Source: Paraburkholderia kururiensis JCM 10599 = LMG 19447
GTDB taxonomy: Bacteria > Pseudomonadota > Gammaproteobacteria > Burkholderiales > Burkholderiaceae
Assembly (NCBI RefSeq): GCF_003986935.1
Contig: NZ_RJZE01000001.1
Span: forward strand, 1-64,000
Direction: 5' to 3'
Length of the DNA stretch: 64,000 bases
Shown: piece after piece, positions 51,402-61,593 of the stretch
Layout: every line of letters begins with the position of its first letter
Numbering within the stretch: the first letter of the stretch is position 1
Notes under the pieces: model-generated
What the model saw: only the letters and a program-made list of their open reading frames with translations
The model's database searches: none
What the model was told of the DNA's origin: nothing
Made by a program: the position numbers and the translations under genes

Positions 51402-53492
51402 ATGCCGTTGCTTGCCGACAGCAGTATGCACGCCCGCGAAGTTCTCAACGTCGTCAACCATCAGTTGCCTACACGGCCCATGAGCGAGTCCGTGGCGCAA
51501 TCGTGGGCGCGTTGCATGAACGAGTACCACCTCGATCCGTCCCGCTTCGTCACCCCGCCGGTGCTCACCGACTACGAATTGCGCTCGCGCCGCGAAGCGC
51601 TGCGCGATCTCATTGCGTGCTCGAAGCTCGAGATGACCACGCTCTACCAGCAGCTTGCCGACCCCGAACTCGCCGTCGTACTCGTGGATGCGCAAGGGGC
51701 CATTCTTCATCAGGTGTCCTCCGTGCCATTCGCGGAGTCTGTCGCCGCAGACGGCTTTCGCGTGGGCGCGCTATGGAGCGAGCGCGAAGCGGGCACCAAT
51801 GGCATGGGCACGTGCCTCGCGGAACGCGATTGCATTGCCGTGTGCCAGCACGAGCACTTTTATCCGCGCTACACGGGGCTCACGTGTTCGGCCGCGCCCA
51901 TCTTCGACGACAAGGGCGAAGTGGCCGGCGTGCTCGACGTGACGAGCCGCTCGCGGCTGCTGCAGCAGCATTCGCTCGTGCTCGTGGGCATGTCGCGACA
52001 GATGATCGAAAACCGTCTGCTCGACGCGCGCTATCGGCACGCGAACATGATCCACTTCCACAGCCGGCCCGAATTCGTGGGCACGCTGCACGTGGGCAAA
52101 CTCGCCGTGGCCGACGACAGCACCGTGCTCGCCGCCAACCGCAGCGCGCTCTTCCAGCTGGGTTTCCGCTCGCTCGACGAACTGCGCGGCAAGCGTATCG
52201 AGGAAGCGTTCAACGCGTCGCTGGAAGACATGATTGCGCGCAGCATTCGCGGCTCGTTCCATCCGGTCACGGTGTACAGCGCGAACGCCACCAACCGTTT
52301 CTTCCTCGTGGCGCAAAGCCCGCAGAGCAACGCGGCGCGCGCAACGCGCGTACTCATGACCGATCCGAACGCTCGCCCCGCGGCGAGTGCGAGCCATGCA
52401 AGCGGCGGCGCAAGCGGTGGTACAAGCGGCAGCAATCAAAGCGCGGGAAACCGCACGGCGCCGGAGCCGCATCTCGAAAAAGTGGCGCACCTCGAATTCG
52501 GCGACCCGCGTATGGCGTCGCAGGTGCAACTGGGTGTGCGCGTGATTCAACGGAAGATTCCCATTGTGCTGCGCGGCCAGACGGGCAGCGGCAAGGAAGT
52601 GTTCGCGCATGCGCTGCACAGCGTGAGCCCGCATGCAGCGGGGCCGTTCGTGCCGGTGAATTGCGCGTCGCTGCCTGAAACGCTGATCGAAAGCGAACTG
52701 TTCGGCTATCGTGCCGGCGCTTTCACGGGCGCGCAGCGCGAAGGCCGGCGCGGCAAGATTCTGCAGGCCAATAGCGGCACGCTGTTTCTGGACGAAATTG
52801 GCGACATGCCGCTCGCGTTGCAGGCGCGCCTGTTGCGCGTGATCGAAGAGCAGGAAGTCACGCCGCTTGGCGCCGAAACCACCGTGAAAGTGGACTTCCA
52901 GCTCATCAGCGCGAGCCACCGCAATCTGCTCGAACTCGTGCAGGAAGGCCAGTTCCGCGCGGACCTCTACTATCGTCTGAAGGGCGTGGAATTGACGCTG
53001 CCGTCGCTGGGCGAACGGCTCGACAAACTGCCGCTGATCCACCACCTGCTCGCAGGCGAAACCGACAACCCGCCCGAACTCGCGCCCGACGCTGAACAGG
53101 CCCTGCTCTCGTACAACTGGCCCGGCAACATCCGGCAGTTGCGGCACGTGCTGCAAATGGCCATCGCGCTGTGCGACGGCAAGTGCATCCGGCTGGCCGA
53201 CCTGCCTGCCGAAGTCACGCAGCGCGCGCCCAGTGCGGAGCCTGCCGTGCTGAGGCGCGCCGTCGAGCCGGAATTCGATGCGGAACCCGACGAGGTGCTG
53301 GACCTCTCCGCGCTCAACGCCATTCAGTTGAACGAACGCGAAACCGTGCTCTCCCTGCTGGAGAAACACCGCTGGAACGTGAGCAACGTGGCGCGGTCGC
53401 TGGGCATCAGCCGCAACACGCTGTATCGCAAGATGCGAAGGCTGCACATTCCGCTGTCGCACGACGGCTCGATGCCCCCCGGCAACGCATGA
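51402..53492 (+). CDS. Sigma-54-dependent transcriptional activator, AcoR-like
   Basis: The roughly 696-residue protein has a GAF-type sensor (about residues 60-210), a PAS-like domain (about 215-310), and a Ser/Gly linker. The sigma-54 AAA domain follows, with Walker A GQTGSGKEVFAHALH, the sigma-contact loop GAFTGAQ and Walker B GTLFLDEIGDMPL. A Fis-type helix-turn-helix ends the chain (KHRWNVSNVARSLGISRNTLYRKMRRL). The GAFTGA loop is intact, so it should activate sigma-54 promoters. The ATG at 51402 has GGAGA ahead; earlier ATGs at 51372 and 51273 are possible. Its stop overlaps the flavoprotein gene by four bases, tying it to the H4MPT genes. No receiver is present, so it probably senses a small molecule. 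Confidence 0.88.
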   Translation: MPLLADSSMHAREVLNVVNHQLPTRPMSESVAQSWARCMNEYHLDPSRFVTPPVLTDYELRSRREALRDLIACSKLEMTTLYQQLADPELAVVLVDAQGAILHQVSSVPFAESVAADGFRVGALWSEREAGTNGMGTCLAERDCIAVCQHEHFYPRYTGLTCSAAPIFDDKGEVAGVLDVTSRSRLLQQHSLVLVGMSRQMIENRLLDARYRHANMIHFHSRPEFVGTLHVGKLAVADDSTVLAANRSALFQLGFRSLDELRGKRIEEAFNASLEDMIARSIRGSFHPVTVYSANATNRFFLVAQSPQSNAARATRVLMTDPNARPAASASHASGGASGGTSGSNQSAGNRTAPEPHLEKVAHLEFGDPRMASQVQLGVRVIQRKIPIVLRGQTGSGKEVFAHALHSVSPHAAGPFVPVNCASLPETLIESELFGYRAGAFTGAQREGRRGKILQANSGTLFLDEIGDMPLALQARLLRVIEEQEVTPLGAETTVKVDFQLISASHRNLLELVQEGQFRADLYYRLKGVELTLPSLGERLDKLPLIHHLLAGETDNPPELAPDAEQALLSYNWPGNIRQLRHVLQMAIALCDGKCIRLADLPAEVTQRAPSAEPAVLRRAVEPEFDAEPDEVLDLSALNAIQLNERETVLSLLEKHRWNVSNVARSLGISRNTLYRKMRRLHIPLSHDGSMPPGNA

Positions 53493-54088
53493 GTCGCCCT
53501 TCCACGCGCGACCTTGCCACCTTCGCGCCGGACTCGCGCTTCGCATGGTGCGTGACCGGCTCGGGCCACATGCTTCAGGAATCCATCGCGCTCGCGCAGC
53601 AGTTGCCGGGCGTGGACATCTTTCTTTCCGCCGCGGGCGAGGAAGTGCTGCCGCTCTACGGCTGGACCGTGCCGAAGCTGCGCGAGCACTTTCACCGCGT
53701 ACTGCGCGACAACAGCGCGAGCGGCGTGCCCGTCGGCATGCTCTATCACGGCGAATACCACACCGTGGTAATCGCACCGGCCACAAGCAACACGGTGGCC
53801 AAGTGCGCCTTCGGCATCTCGGACACGCTGCCCACCAACATGTTTGCGCAGGCGGGCAAGCAGTGCATTCCGGGCATTGTCTTTGCATGCGATACCGAAC
53901 CCACGGTGATCACGCAAAGCCCCACAGAATGGGTCGAATTGCGGCCGCGCGCCATCGAACTCGAGAACGTTGAGCGCCTCTCGCGCTTCGAGTTCACCAC
54001 CGTGGCACGCTCGCTCGATGAATTGAAGATAGCCCTCGACGCCCGCCTCGCCACGCTCGACCTCGCATGGAACACATCGTCTTCCTGA
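53489..54088 (+). CDS. Flavoprotein, dihydromethanopterin reductase DmrB-like
   Basis: The 199-residue protein is a flavoprotein-fold enzyme with VTGSGHMLQESIALAQQL at the N-terminus, APATSNTVAKCAFGISDTLP as the FMN loop and CIPGIVFACDTEPTV. Family members reduce dihydromethanopterin to tetrahydromethanopterin, the last step of cofactor synthesis. It overlaps the activator gene by ATGA and the next gene by 22 bases, so three genes form one translational unit. Confidence 0.82.
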   Translation: MSRPSTRDLATFAPDSRFAWCVTGSGHMLQESIALAQQLPGVDIFLSAAGEEVLPLYGWTVPKLREHFHRVLRDNSASGVPVGMLYHGEYHTVVIAPATSNTVAKCAFGISDTLPTNMFAQAGKQCIPGIVFACDTEPTVITQSPTEWVELRPRAIELENVERLSRFEFTTVARSLDELKIALDARLATLDLAWNTSSS

Positions 54089-55449
54089 CCGGGCGGCTCG
54101 CCGAAAAGAGCCTCGTGAACGTGCTGGAAAGCATGACGCCCGCGCCGTTCAGTTGGGAAGTGCGAGAAATCGGGCTACAGGTGGCCGCGCTCATGACGGC
54201 CGACCTGATCCTGCGCCGCGTGCCCGCGCCCATTGCCGCGCAACGCGTGATCGTGCCGGGCCGCTGCCGCGGCGACCTCGATGTGTTGACGCAGCACTAC
54301 GGCGTGCCCGTGGAGCGCGGCCCCGAAGAGGTGAAAGACCTGCCGCAGTTCTTCGGCCGCAAGGCGCAGCCCTTCGACCTCACGCGCTACGAGACCGAAA
54401 TCTTCGCGGAAATCGTGGATGCGCCGCGCCTCGATCTGAACGGCATCGCCGCACGTGCGAAGGAGTACGCGGCGCAGGGCGCGGACGTTATCGACATCGG
54501 CTGCCTGCCCGAAACGCCGTTTCCGCATCTGGAAGACGCGGTGCGGCTGCTCAAGTCGCAGGGCTATCGCGTGAGCGTGGACTCCATGCGCACCGAAGAA
54601 CTCGTGCGCGGCGGCCGCGCCGGCGCGGACTACCTGATGAGCCTGAACGCGGACACGCTTTGGGTGGCAGACGAAGTGCAGTCCACGCCGATACTCGTGG
54701 CGCGCGAGCCCGCTGACGAAGCCTCGCTCGACGCCGCCATCGAAGCGATGACCGCACGTGGCCGCCCGTTTCTCGCCGATCCGATACTCGATCCCATTCC
54801 GTTCGGCCTCGCCACGTCGATTGCGCGCTATGTGCGGCTGCGCGAGCGGTACCCCGAGGTGGCGATCATGATGGGCATCGGCAACGTGACGGAACTCACC
54901 GAGGCCGACACGAGCGGCATCAACGCGGTGCTGCTCGGCATGGCGGCAGAGTTGCGCATCGCTGCCGTGCTCACTACATCAGTGAGCCAGCACGCGCGGC
55001 GCGCCGTGCGCGAAGCCGACGTGGCGCGGCGCGTGATGCACGCGGCACGCACGGCGCAGGTGTTGCCCAAGGGAATCGACGCACGGCTCGCCACCGTGCA
55101 TGAAAAACGCCCTTTTCCCTATAGCCCGGCGGAAATCGACGAAATCGCGCAAGGCGTACGCGATCCGAACTTCCGCGTGCAGGTGAGCACGCAAGGCATC
55201 CACGTCTATAACCGCGACGGGCAGCGGCGCGCTGTGGACCCGTTCGATCTGTATCCGCAGCTTGGTCTGGAAACCGACGGCGGCCACGCGTTCTATATGG
55301 GCGTGCAGCTGGCGCGCGCGCAGATTGCCTGGCAACTGGGCAAGCGCTTCGACCAGGACCAGCCGCTCGACTGGGGCTGCGCGGTAGACAAGCCAGAAGA
55401 CGATCTATGCGTGTGGCAGGCGCCGGGAAGCACGAGGAAGAAGGCGTAG
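54067..55449 (+). CDS. Dihydropteroate synthase-like protein of H4MPT biosynthesis
   Basis: The 460-residue protein has an N-terminal DUF6513-type region (about 1-115) followed by a dihydropteroate synthase-like barrel: DVIDIGCLPETPFPHLED, YRVSVDSMRTEELVRGG, YLMSLN and MMGIGNVTELTEADTSG. It probably couples the pterin unit to the ribofuranosyl-aniline moiety made by RFAP synthase. The pterin-binding Asp and Asn positions are conserved in outline. It ends the operon; the cbb genes converge from the other side. Confidence 0.82.
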   Translation: MEHIVFLTGRLAEKSLVNVLESMTPAPFSWEVREIGLQVAALMTADLILRRVPAPIAAQRVIVPGRCRGDLDVLTQHYGVPVERGPEEVKDLPQFFGRKAQPFDLTRYETEIFAEIVDAPRLDLNGIAARAKEYAAQGADVIDIGCLPETPFPHLEDAVRLLKSQGYRVSVDSMRTEELVRGGRAGADYLMSLNADTLWVADEVQSTPILVAREPADEASLDAAIEAMTARGRPFLADPILDPIPFGLATSIARYVRLRERYPEVAIMMGIGNVTELTEADTSGINAVLLGMAAELRIAAVLTTSVSQHARRAVREADVARRVMHAARTAQVLPKGIDARLATVHEKRPFPYSPAEIDEIAQGVRDPNFRVQVSTQGIHVYNRDGQRRAVDPFDLYPQLGLETDGGHAFYMGVQLARAQIAWQLGKRFDQDQPLDWGCAVDKPEDDLCVWQAPGSTRKKA

Positions 55450-55457
55450 GCGGCACG

Positions 55458-55474
55458 GGGCTTCGCTTAAGCCC
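55458..55474. terminator. Small hairpin between the H4MPT and cbb operons
   Basis: GGGCTT and AAGCCC form a 6-base-pair stem with a 5-base loop, eight bases after the DHPS-like stop and 36 bases past the cbbE stop. No T-run, so a weak shared terminator at best. Confidence 0.4.
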
Positions 55475-55510
55475 AAGCCAACGCCTCGCGCATCGCCAGG
55501 TACAGCCGCA

Positions 55511-56245
55511 TCACCGCACGGCAGGTTCGAGCACTTCGTTCGCTATGCCGCCCATCCGTTCGCCTTCCTGGACGCCAGCCAGCGCTGCCCGCATTTCGCC
55601 CATCGCCTTCGCGTAATCAACCGCACCGAACACCGCCGACCCTGCCACGAACACATCCGCGCCCGCCGCCGCAATTTCCGCGATGTTCGCGGCCTTCACG
55701 CCGCCGTCCACTTCGATGGCGATGGGCCGCCCCGTGCGTGCCACCGTCACCGCCACTTTCTCGCGCAGGCTGCGCAGCTTGTCGAGCGTTTGCGGGATGA
55801 ATGCCTGGCCGCCGAAGCCCGGATTGACCGACATGACGAGCACCACGTCGAGCCGCTCCAGCACGTGGTCGAGTACCGCAAGCGGCGTCGCCGGGTTGAG
55901 CGCCAGCCCCGCGCGCGCACCGCTTGCCTTGATGAGCTCGATGGTCCGGTGCACATGATGCGAAGCCTCCGGATGAAAGCTGATGGTGTCCGCGCCCGCC
56001 TCGGCAAACGCCGTGACAAGCGGATCGACGGGCGACGTCATGAGATGCACGTCAATGGGCACGCGCGTATGCGGACGAATCGCCGCGCACACGAGCGGCC
56101 CGACCGTGAGGTTGGGCACGTAGTGGTTGTCCATCACGTCGAGATGGATCCAGTCGGCGCCGGCGGCCGTCACGTCGCGAATTTCGTCGGCCAGACGCGC
56201 GAAGTCCGCCGAGAGCAGCGAGGGGGCAATCAGGAATTCGCGCAT
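55511..56245 (-). CDS. cbbE: Ribulose-phosphate 3-epimerase
   Basis: The 244-residue enzyme carries HLDVMDNHYVPNLTVG, the VDVHLM-type PIDVHLM block, VMSVNPGFGGQ and IEVDGGVK, all family-defining metal and phosphate-binding motifs. It interconverts ribulose 5-phosphate and xylulose 5-phosphate. The start at 56245 has AAAGAGG six bases before. It is the last gene of the leftward cbb operon, 61 bases after the aldolase. Confidence 0.94.
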   Translation of the reverse strand: MREFLIAPSLLSADFARLADEIRDVTAAGADWIHLDVMDNHYVPNLTVGPLVCAAIRPHTRVPIDVHLMTSPVDPLVTAFAEAGADTISFHPEASHHVHRTIELIKASGARAGLALNPATPLAVLDHVLERLDVVLVMSVNPGFGGQAFIPQTLDKLRSLREKVAVTVARTGRPIAIEVDGGVKAANIAEIAAAGADVFVAGSAVFGAVDYAKAMGEMRAALAGVQEGERMGGIANEVLEPAVR

Positions 56246-56306
56246 GGCGGCCTCTTTCGGTTGATGGATGAAATGAACGCTGGATGCGACGCTCGACGTG
56301 CGCGCC

Positions 56307-57347
56307 TCAGTGATAACGGCGCGCCATCGCATCGAGCGTCAACGGCTTGATGCGCGCCGCCTGCCCGGCACAGCCGAACGCCTCGAAGCGCTCCACGCAC
56401 ACCGCCGCAGCCGCAGCCGTGGCGGCTTTCAGCGCCACGCGCGGATCGAACTCGGACCGCGCGCTCGCCATCGACTTGCGCATCGCGCCGCTCATGGCAA
56501 GCCGGATGTCGGTGTCGATGTTGACCTTGCGCACGCCGTGCGCAATGCCGCGCTGAATCTCTTCCACAGGCACGCCGTACGTGGTGGGAATCTCGCCGCC
56601 GTACTCGCGAATCACGGCAAGCCATTCCTGCGGCACCGACGACGAACCATGCATCACGAGATGCGTGTTCGGAATACGCTCGTGAATTTCGGCGATGCGG
56701 TCCATGGCGAGAATGTCGCCCGTGGGTTCGCGCGTGAACTTGTACGCACCGTGCGAAGTGCCGATCGCGATGGCGAGTGCGTCCACGCCCGTTGCTTCCA
56801 CGAATTGCCGCGCTTCCTCGGGGTCGGTCAACAGATGTTCGCGCGAGAGCTTGCCCTGTGCGCCCACGCCGTCCTCGTCGCCGGCCTCGCCGGTTTCGAG
56901 CGAACCCAGGCACCCCAGTTCGCCCTCCACCGAAACGCCCACCGCGTGCGCGGCTTCCACCACGCGGCGGCTCACGTCCACGTTGTAGTCGTACGTGGCC
57001 GGCGTTCTCTGGTCGGCCAGCAGCGAGCCGTCCATCATCACCGACGTGAAGCCCGAGCGAATGGCCTGCTGGCACACGGCGGGACTCGCGCCGTGATCCT
57101 GATGCAGCACGACGGGAATGTCGGGATGCGCTTCGATGGCAGCGTGCACGAGGTGCCGCAGATACGGCTCGCCCGCGTACTTGCGCGCGCCCGACGACGC
57201 CTGCAGGATCACCGGGCTCGCCGTGGACTGCGCGGCGGCCATGATCGCGTGAATCTGCTCCATGTTGTTGATGTTGAAGGCGGGCACGCCGTAGCCGTGC
57301 TCGGCTGCGTGGTCCAGTAGCTGGCGCAATGCGATAAGAGCCATCAT
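56307..57347 (-). CDS. cbbA: Class II fructose/sedoheptulose-bisphosphate aldolase
   Basis: The 346-residue enzyme has zinc ligands in [10 protein letters not shown] and the later [15 protein letters not shown], the [13 protein letters not shown] start and [14 protein letters not shown] near the C-terminus. In the Calvin cycle it makes fructose bisphosphate and sedoheptulose bisphosphate. It starts 37 bases after the transketolase stop. Confidence 0.95.
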   Translation of the reverse strand: MMALIALRQLLDHAAEHGYGVPAFNINNMEQIHAIMAAAQSTASPVILQASSGARKYAGEPYLRHLVHAAIEAHPDIPVVLHQDHGASPAVCQQAIRSGFTSVMMDGSLLADQRTPATYDYNVDVSRRVVEAAHAVGVSVEGELGCLGSLETGEAGDEDGVGAQGKLSREHLLTDPEEARQFVEATGVDALAIAIGTSHGAYKFTREPTGDILAMDRIAEIHERIPNTHLVMHGSSSVPQEWLAVIREYGGEIPTTYGVPVEEIQRGIAHGVRKVNIDTDIRLAMSGAMRKSMASARSEFDPRVALKAATAAAAAVCVERFEAFGCAGQAARIKPLTLDAMARRYH

Positions 57348-57384
57348 TCACTCCTCGTCGAGGTTCATGGATAGGGGAAGCGGA

Positions 57385-59448
57385 TCATGGCGCGGCGCGC
57401 ACGACGTGCACCACGCGGCGGGCTTCGTCGGCCACGGCCTGCGCGGTGAGGTTGAAATGCGCGAACAACGCGGCAGCCGGCGCGGATTCGCCGAACGAGT
57501 CGATGCCCACCACGCCGCCTTCGAGGCCCACGTACTGCCGCCAGAACGCGCGTACTCCGGCTTCCACGGCCACGCGTGGCACGCCGGGCGGCAGCACGGC
57601 ATCGCGCCACGCGGCAGGCTGACGGTCGAACACGGTGGTAGCTGGCATCGAGACGACGCGTGCGGCAAAGCCGGCGTTGGCGAGTTGCGCGGCAGCATCC
57701 AGCGCGAGCGCTATTTCGGAACCCGTAGCAATCAGGACGACGCGTTGCGCCGTGGAAGGCGCAGGCCAGTCACGCAGCACGTAGCCGCCGCGCGCAATGG
57801 CTTCGATCTGCTCCGCACTGCGCGAAACGAACGGCACGTTCTGGCGGCTCAGCAGCAGGCACGAAGGCCCTTCGCGCTCCACGGCACTCGCCCACGCCTG
57901 CGCGGTTTCCACCGTATCGCAGGGGCGCCAGACGTCGAGGCCAGGAATCAGACGCAGGCTCGCCGCGTGTTCCACGGGCTGGTGCGTGGGTCCGTCTTCG
58001 CCCAGACCAATGGAATCGTGCGTGAACACGAAGAGGGCGCGCGTCTTCATCAACGCAGCCATTCGCAGCGCATTGCGCGCGTAGTCCGAGAACGTGAGGA
58101 ACGTGCCGCCGAACGGCAGGTAGCCGCGATGCAGCGCGACGCCGTTCATCACCGCGCTCATGCCGAACTCGCGCACACCGTAGTGGATGTAGTTGCCGCC
58201 TTTCAGCTCCGCCGAAGGTCCGCTCGCTTCGATACGCACGTCGACCGCACCCTTCCAGTCCGTGAGATTCGAGCCCGTCAGGTCGGCCGATCCGCCCAGC
58301 AATTCAGGCAGTACGCGCGCGAGTGTCGCGATGGTCTGCTGCGAGGCCTTGCGTGTGGCCACCGTCTGTGCCGCGCTGTCGGTGTCGCGCAGCATCGCGC
58401 GCACCGCGTCGCGCCATTGCGCCGGCAGCTCACCACGCACGCGGCGCTCGAATTCGGCGGCCTCGTGCGGATAGTGCTGGCGATACGACTCGAAACGGCG
58501 ACGCCAGTCGGCCTCCGCAGCCTCGCCGCGCATGCGTGCGTTCCAGCGCGCACGAATGTCGTCGGGTACGTCGAAGGGCGCATGCGGCCAGCTGAGCGCG
58601 CGGCGCGTGGCCGCAACCTCGTCCGCACCCAGCGGCGCGCCGTGCACGTCGTGCGTGCCCGCTTTCGAGGGCGAACCCTTGCCGATCAGCGTCTTGCAGC
58701 AGATCAGCGTGGGACGCCCCGCCTTCGTCGCTTCGTTCAGCGCGTCGTCCACGGCATCGATGTCGTGACCGTCCACGTCACGCACCACGTGCCAGCCGTA
58801 GGCGGCGAAACGCGCGGGCGTGTCGTCGGCGAACCACTGGACGACGTGGCCGTCGATGGAAATGCCGTTGTCGTCGTAGAGCACCACGAGCTTGTCGAGC
58901 CGCAGCGTGCCCGCAAGCGATGCGGCCTCGTGCGAGATGCCTTCCATGAGGCAACCGTCGCCGACGAACACGTAGGTGCGGTGATCGACAATCGCATGCC
59001 CCGGCCGGTTGAACTCGCGCGCGAGCAGCGCTTCGGCCAGGGCCATGCCCACGGCGTTGGCAAGGCCCTGGCCGAGCGGCCCGGTGGTGGTCTCCACGCC
59101 TGGCGTCACGCCCACCTCGGGGTGCCCCGGCGTCTTCGCGTGCAACTGGCGGAAGCGCTTCAATTCATCGACAGGCAAGTCATAGCCCGTCAGATGCAGC
59201 AGCGCGTAAAGCAGCATGGAGCCGTGCCCGTTCGAGAGCACGAAGCGGTCGCGGTCCGGCCAGGCCGGGTTGCGCGGGTTGTGCTTGAGATGCCGGTGCC
59301 ACAACGCAACGGCAATTTCGGCCATGCCGAGCGGCATGCCGGGGTGGCCCGACTTCGCGGCCTCCACGCCGTCGATGGCGAGAAAGCGCAGCGCGTCGGC
59401 CATCTGTTGCTGCGCGGCGGCAGCAACGGGTTCTGCAACAGCACTCAT
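57385..59448 (-). CDS. cbbT: Transketolase
   Basis: The 687-residue enzyme has the thiamine diphosphate motif [13 protein letters not shown], the first-domain [10 protein letters not shown] and [11 protein letters not shown] blocks, and the pyrimidine-domain [16 protein letters not shown]. It moves two-carbon units to regenerate ribulose 5-phosphate. It sits between phosphoribulokinase and aldolase in the operon. Confidence 0.96.
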   Translation of the reverse strand: MSAVAEPVAAAAQQQMADALRFLAIDGVEAAKSGHPGMPLGMAEIAVALWHRHLKHNPRNPAWPDRDRFVLSNGHGSMLLYALLHLTGYDLPVDELKRFRQLHAKTPGHPEVGVTPGVETTTGPLGQGLANAVGMALAEALLAREFNRPGHAIVDHRTYVFVGDGCLMEGISHEAASLAGTLRLDKLVVLYDDNGISIDGHVVQWFADDTPARFAAYGWHVVRDVDGHDIDAVDDALNEATKAGRPTLICCKTLIGKGSPSKAGTHDVHGAPLGADEVAATRRALSWPHAPFDVPDDIRARWNARMRGEAAEADWRRRFESYRQHYPHEAAEFERRVRGELPAQWRDAVRAMLRDTDSAAQTVATRKASQQTIATLARVLPELLGGSADLTGSNLTDWKGAVDVRIEASGPSAELKGGNYIHYGVREFGMSAVMNGVALHRGYLPFGGTFLTFSDYARNALRMAALMKTRALFVFTHDSIGLGEDGPTHQPVEHAASLRLIPGLDVWRPCDTVETAQAWASAVEREGPSCLLLSRQNVPFVSRSAEQIEAIARGGYVLRDWPAPSTAQRVVLIATGSEIALALDAAAQLANAGFAARVVSMPATTVFDRQPAAWRDAVLPPGVPRVAVEAGVRAFWRQYVGLEGGVVGIDSFGESAPAAALFAHFNLTAQAVADEARRVVHVVRAAP

Positions 59449-59497
59449 CGGAGTTCTCCCTGAGTTTTTGCATGCCTGAAGGCGCGCTCATGCACCC

Positions 59498-60370
59498 TCA
59501 AGCACGCGCGCGCCGGTCCAGTAGCTGGAGAATCATCGGTGTGAAGATGAGCTGCATGGCAAGGCCCATCTTTCCGCCGGGCACAACGATCACGTTCGGA
59601 CGCGACATGAACGAGTCGTGCAGCATGGTGAGCAGATACGGAAAGTCGATGCCTTTCGGCCGCGCGAAGCGAATCACCACGAAGCTCTCGTCGGGCTGCG
59701 GAATCTCCCTTGCGATGAAGGGGTTCGACGTGTCCACGGTCGGCACGCGCTGGAAATTCACGTGCGTGCGCGAGAACTGCGGGCAGATGTAGTTCACGTA
59801 GTCGGGCATGCGACGCAGGATGGTGTCCACCACGGCTTCGTGCGAATAGCCGCGCATGTTCTGGTCGCGATGCAGCTTCTGGATCCACTCCAGGTTGATG
59901 ATGGGCACCACGCCCACCAGCAGGTCCGCATGGCGTCCTATGTCGACCTTGTCCGTCACGGCCGCGCCGTGCAGGCCTTCGTAGAACATGAGGTCCGTAT
60001 CGGCTTCCACGTCTTCCCACGGCGTGAAGGTGCCGGCGTCCTGCTGATAGAGGCGTGATTCGCCTTCGTCGTGCACGTAGTGGCGCAGCTTGCCCGTGCC
60101 GTTTTCGCCGTAGCTCACGAACAGCGACTCGAGTTCTTCGAGCAGGTTCGCCTCCGGCCCGAAGTGGCTGAAGTTCAGCATGCCCTCGTGCTCGCGCTGC
60201 TTCATGGCCTCGCGCATGCCGTTGCGGTCGTAACGGTGGAAGGCGTCGCCCTCCACGATCTGCGCCTGGATGTGTTCGCGCCTGAAAATATGGGCGAAGC
60301 TCTTCATTACGGTCGTGGTGCCGGCTCCGCTGGAGCCCGTCACCGCGATGATGGGATGTTTGACCGACAT
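59498..60370 (-). CDS. cbbP: Phosphoribulokinase
   Basis: The 290-residue enzyme begins MSVKHPIIAVTGSSGAGTTTV, containing the P-loop, and shows FYEGLHGAAVTDKVDIGRHADL and LEWIQKLHRD typical of the octameric proteobacterial form. It phosphorylates ribulose 5-phosphate to the RuBisCO substrate. Start 60370 is chosen by the P-loop position; an upstream ATG at 60442 adds 24 residues without similarity. A 107-base gap precedes it. Confidence 0.95.
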   Translation of the reverse strand: MSVKHPIIAVTGSSGAGTTTVMKSFAHIFRREHIQAQIVEGDAFHRYDRNGMREAMKQREHEGMLNFSHFGPEANLLEELESLFVSYGENGTGKLRHYVHDEGESRLYQQDAGTFTPWEDVEADTDLMFYEGLHGAAVTDKVDIGRHADLLVGVVPIINLEWIQKLHRDQNMRGYSHEAVVDTILRRMPDYVNYICPQFSRTHVNFQRVPTVDTSNPFIAREIPQPDESFVVIRFARPKGIDFPYLLTMLHDSFMSRPNVIVVPGGKMGLAMQLIFTPMILQLLDRRARA

Positions 60371-60477
60371 GGGCCTGTCTCCGGATAGCAGTGTTATTCG
60401 ATTCGGCGGATGGCGCGCTCGCGCCGCGCTGCATAACCGCATGTGCCATGCAGCGGCGAACCGCGCTCAAGACAGGC

Positions 60478-61572
60478 TCAAGCCGTGAAATCCGGCAGGA
60501 ACAGCGAGCGCGTGCCGAAGAGCGGCGACGTGAAAGGCTTGTCCTCGCCGCGGTCGTATTCGCCGTGGTAGCGGCCAATGCGCTCCACTTCCTGCTTCGA
60601 GCCGAGGATCACCGGCACGCGTTCGTGCAGCCGGCGCGGCTGCACGTCGAGAATGCGCTCGCGGCCCGTAATGGCTTTTCCGCCCGCCTGCTCCACAAGA
60701 AAGCTCATGGGGTTGGCCTCGTAAAGCAGACGCAGGCGCCCTTCCATCGCTGAAGTCTTCGAATCGCGCGGGTACATGAACACGCCGCCGCGCATCAGGA
60801 TGCGATGCACCTCTGCCACCATCGACGCGATCCAGCGCATGTTGAAGTCGCGTTCGCGGCAGCCTGTGCGGCCGTCCTTGCATTCCTGCACGTAGCGGCG
60901 CACGGGCGGCTCCCAGAAGCGTTCGTTGGACACGTTGATGGCGAACTCCGCGGTTTCTTCCGGAATCCGTATGTTCGAATGCGTGAGCACGAAGTTGCCC
61001 ACGTCGCGCTCCAGCGTGAACGCATGCGTGCCGGTGCCCACGGAAAGCACGAGCATCGTGGAGGGTCCATAGATGGCGTAGCCCGCCGCCACCTGCTCGC
61101 GGCCCGGCCGCAGGAATGCGCTTTCGCCCACCTGCGCCTGCGGCTCGCCGGTATTGCGCAGCACGGAGAAGATGGAGCCCACCACGCCGTTGATGTCGAT
61201 GTTCGACGAACCATCCAGCGGATCGAACGCCAGCAGATACTCGCCGCGCGGGTACACCTTCGGAATGGCGTAGACCTCCTCCATTTCCTCGGAGACCATT
61301 CCCGCAAGCAGGCCGTCCCACTCGCATTGCTGCACGAAGATCTCGTTGGTGACGACGTCGAGCTTCTTCTGCTCTTCGCCGTGCGTGTTCACGCTTTGCG
61401 CAGAACCATACTGGCCGCCCAGCGCGCCGCGCGTGAGTACCGCCGAAATCGCCTTGATGGCAGCAGCCACGTCGATGAGCAAAGCCGAGAGCCCGGCCTC
61501 CTGCACCGGGCAAGGCTCACGGTCCAGCGTATCGATCAGAAACTTCGAGAGGGTGGTTCGTCCGTCGAGCAT
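60478..61572 (-). CDS. cbbF: Fructose-1,6-bisphosphatase class I
   Basis: The 364-residue enzyme has the metal-binding block [20 protein letters not shown] and the substrate part [19 protein letters not shown]. It is slightly longer than the 332-residue E. coli Fbp, as is usual for the autotrophic form. It removes the 1-phosphate from fructose bisphosphate and probably from sedoheptulose bisphosphate. Confidence 0.94.
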   Translation of the reverse strand: MLDGRTTLSKFLIDTLDREPCPVQEAGLSALLIDVAAAIKAISAVLTRGALGGQYGSAQSVNTHGEEQKKLDVVTNEIFVQQCEWDGLLAGMVSEEMEEVYAIPKVYPRGEYLLAFDPLDGSSNIDINGVVGSIFSVLRNTGEPQAQVGESAFLRPGREQVAAGYAIYGPSTMLVLSVGTGTHAFTLERDVGNFVLTHSNIRIPEETAEFAINVSNERFWEPPVRRYVQECKDGRTGCRERDFNMRWIASMVAEVHRILMRGGVFMYPRDSKTSAMEGRLRLLYEANPMSFLVEQAGGKAITGRERILDVQPRRLHERVPVILGSKQEVERIGRYHGEYDRGEDKPFTSPLFGTRSLFLPDFTA

Positions 61573-61593
61573 GGCGCTCTCCTGATGGTGTCG

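Noticed and set aside
57367..59463. A 698-codon plus-strand frame opposite transketolase
   Set aside because: It is the antisense reading of cbbT, which has all its catalytic motifs.
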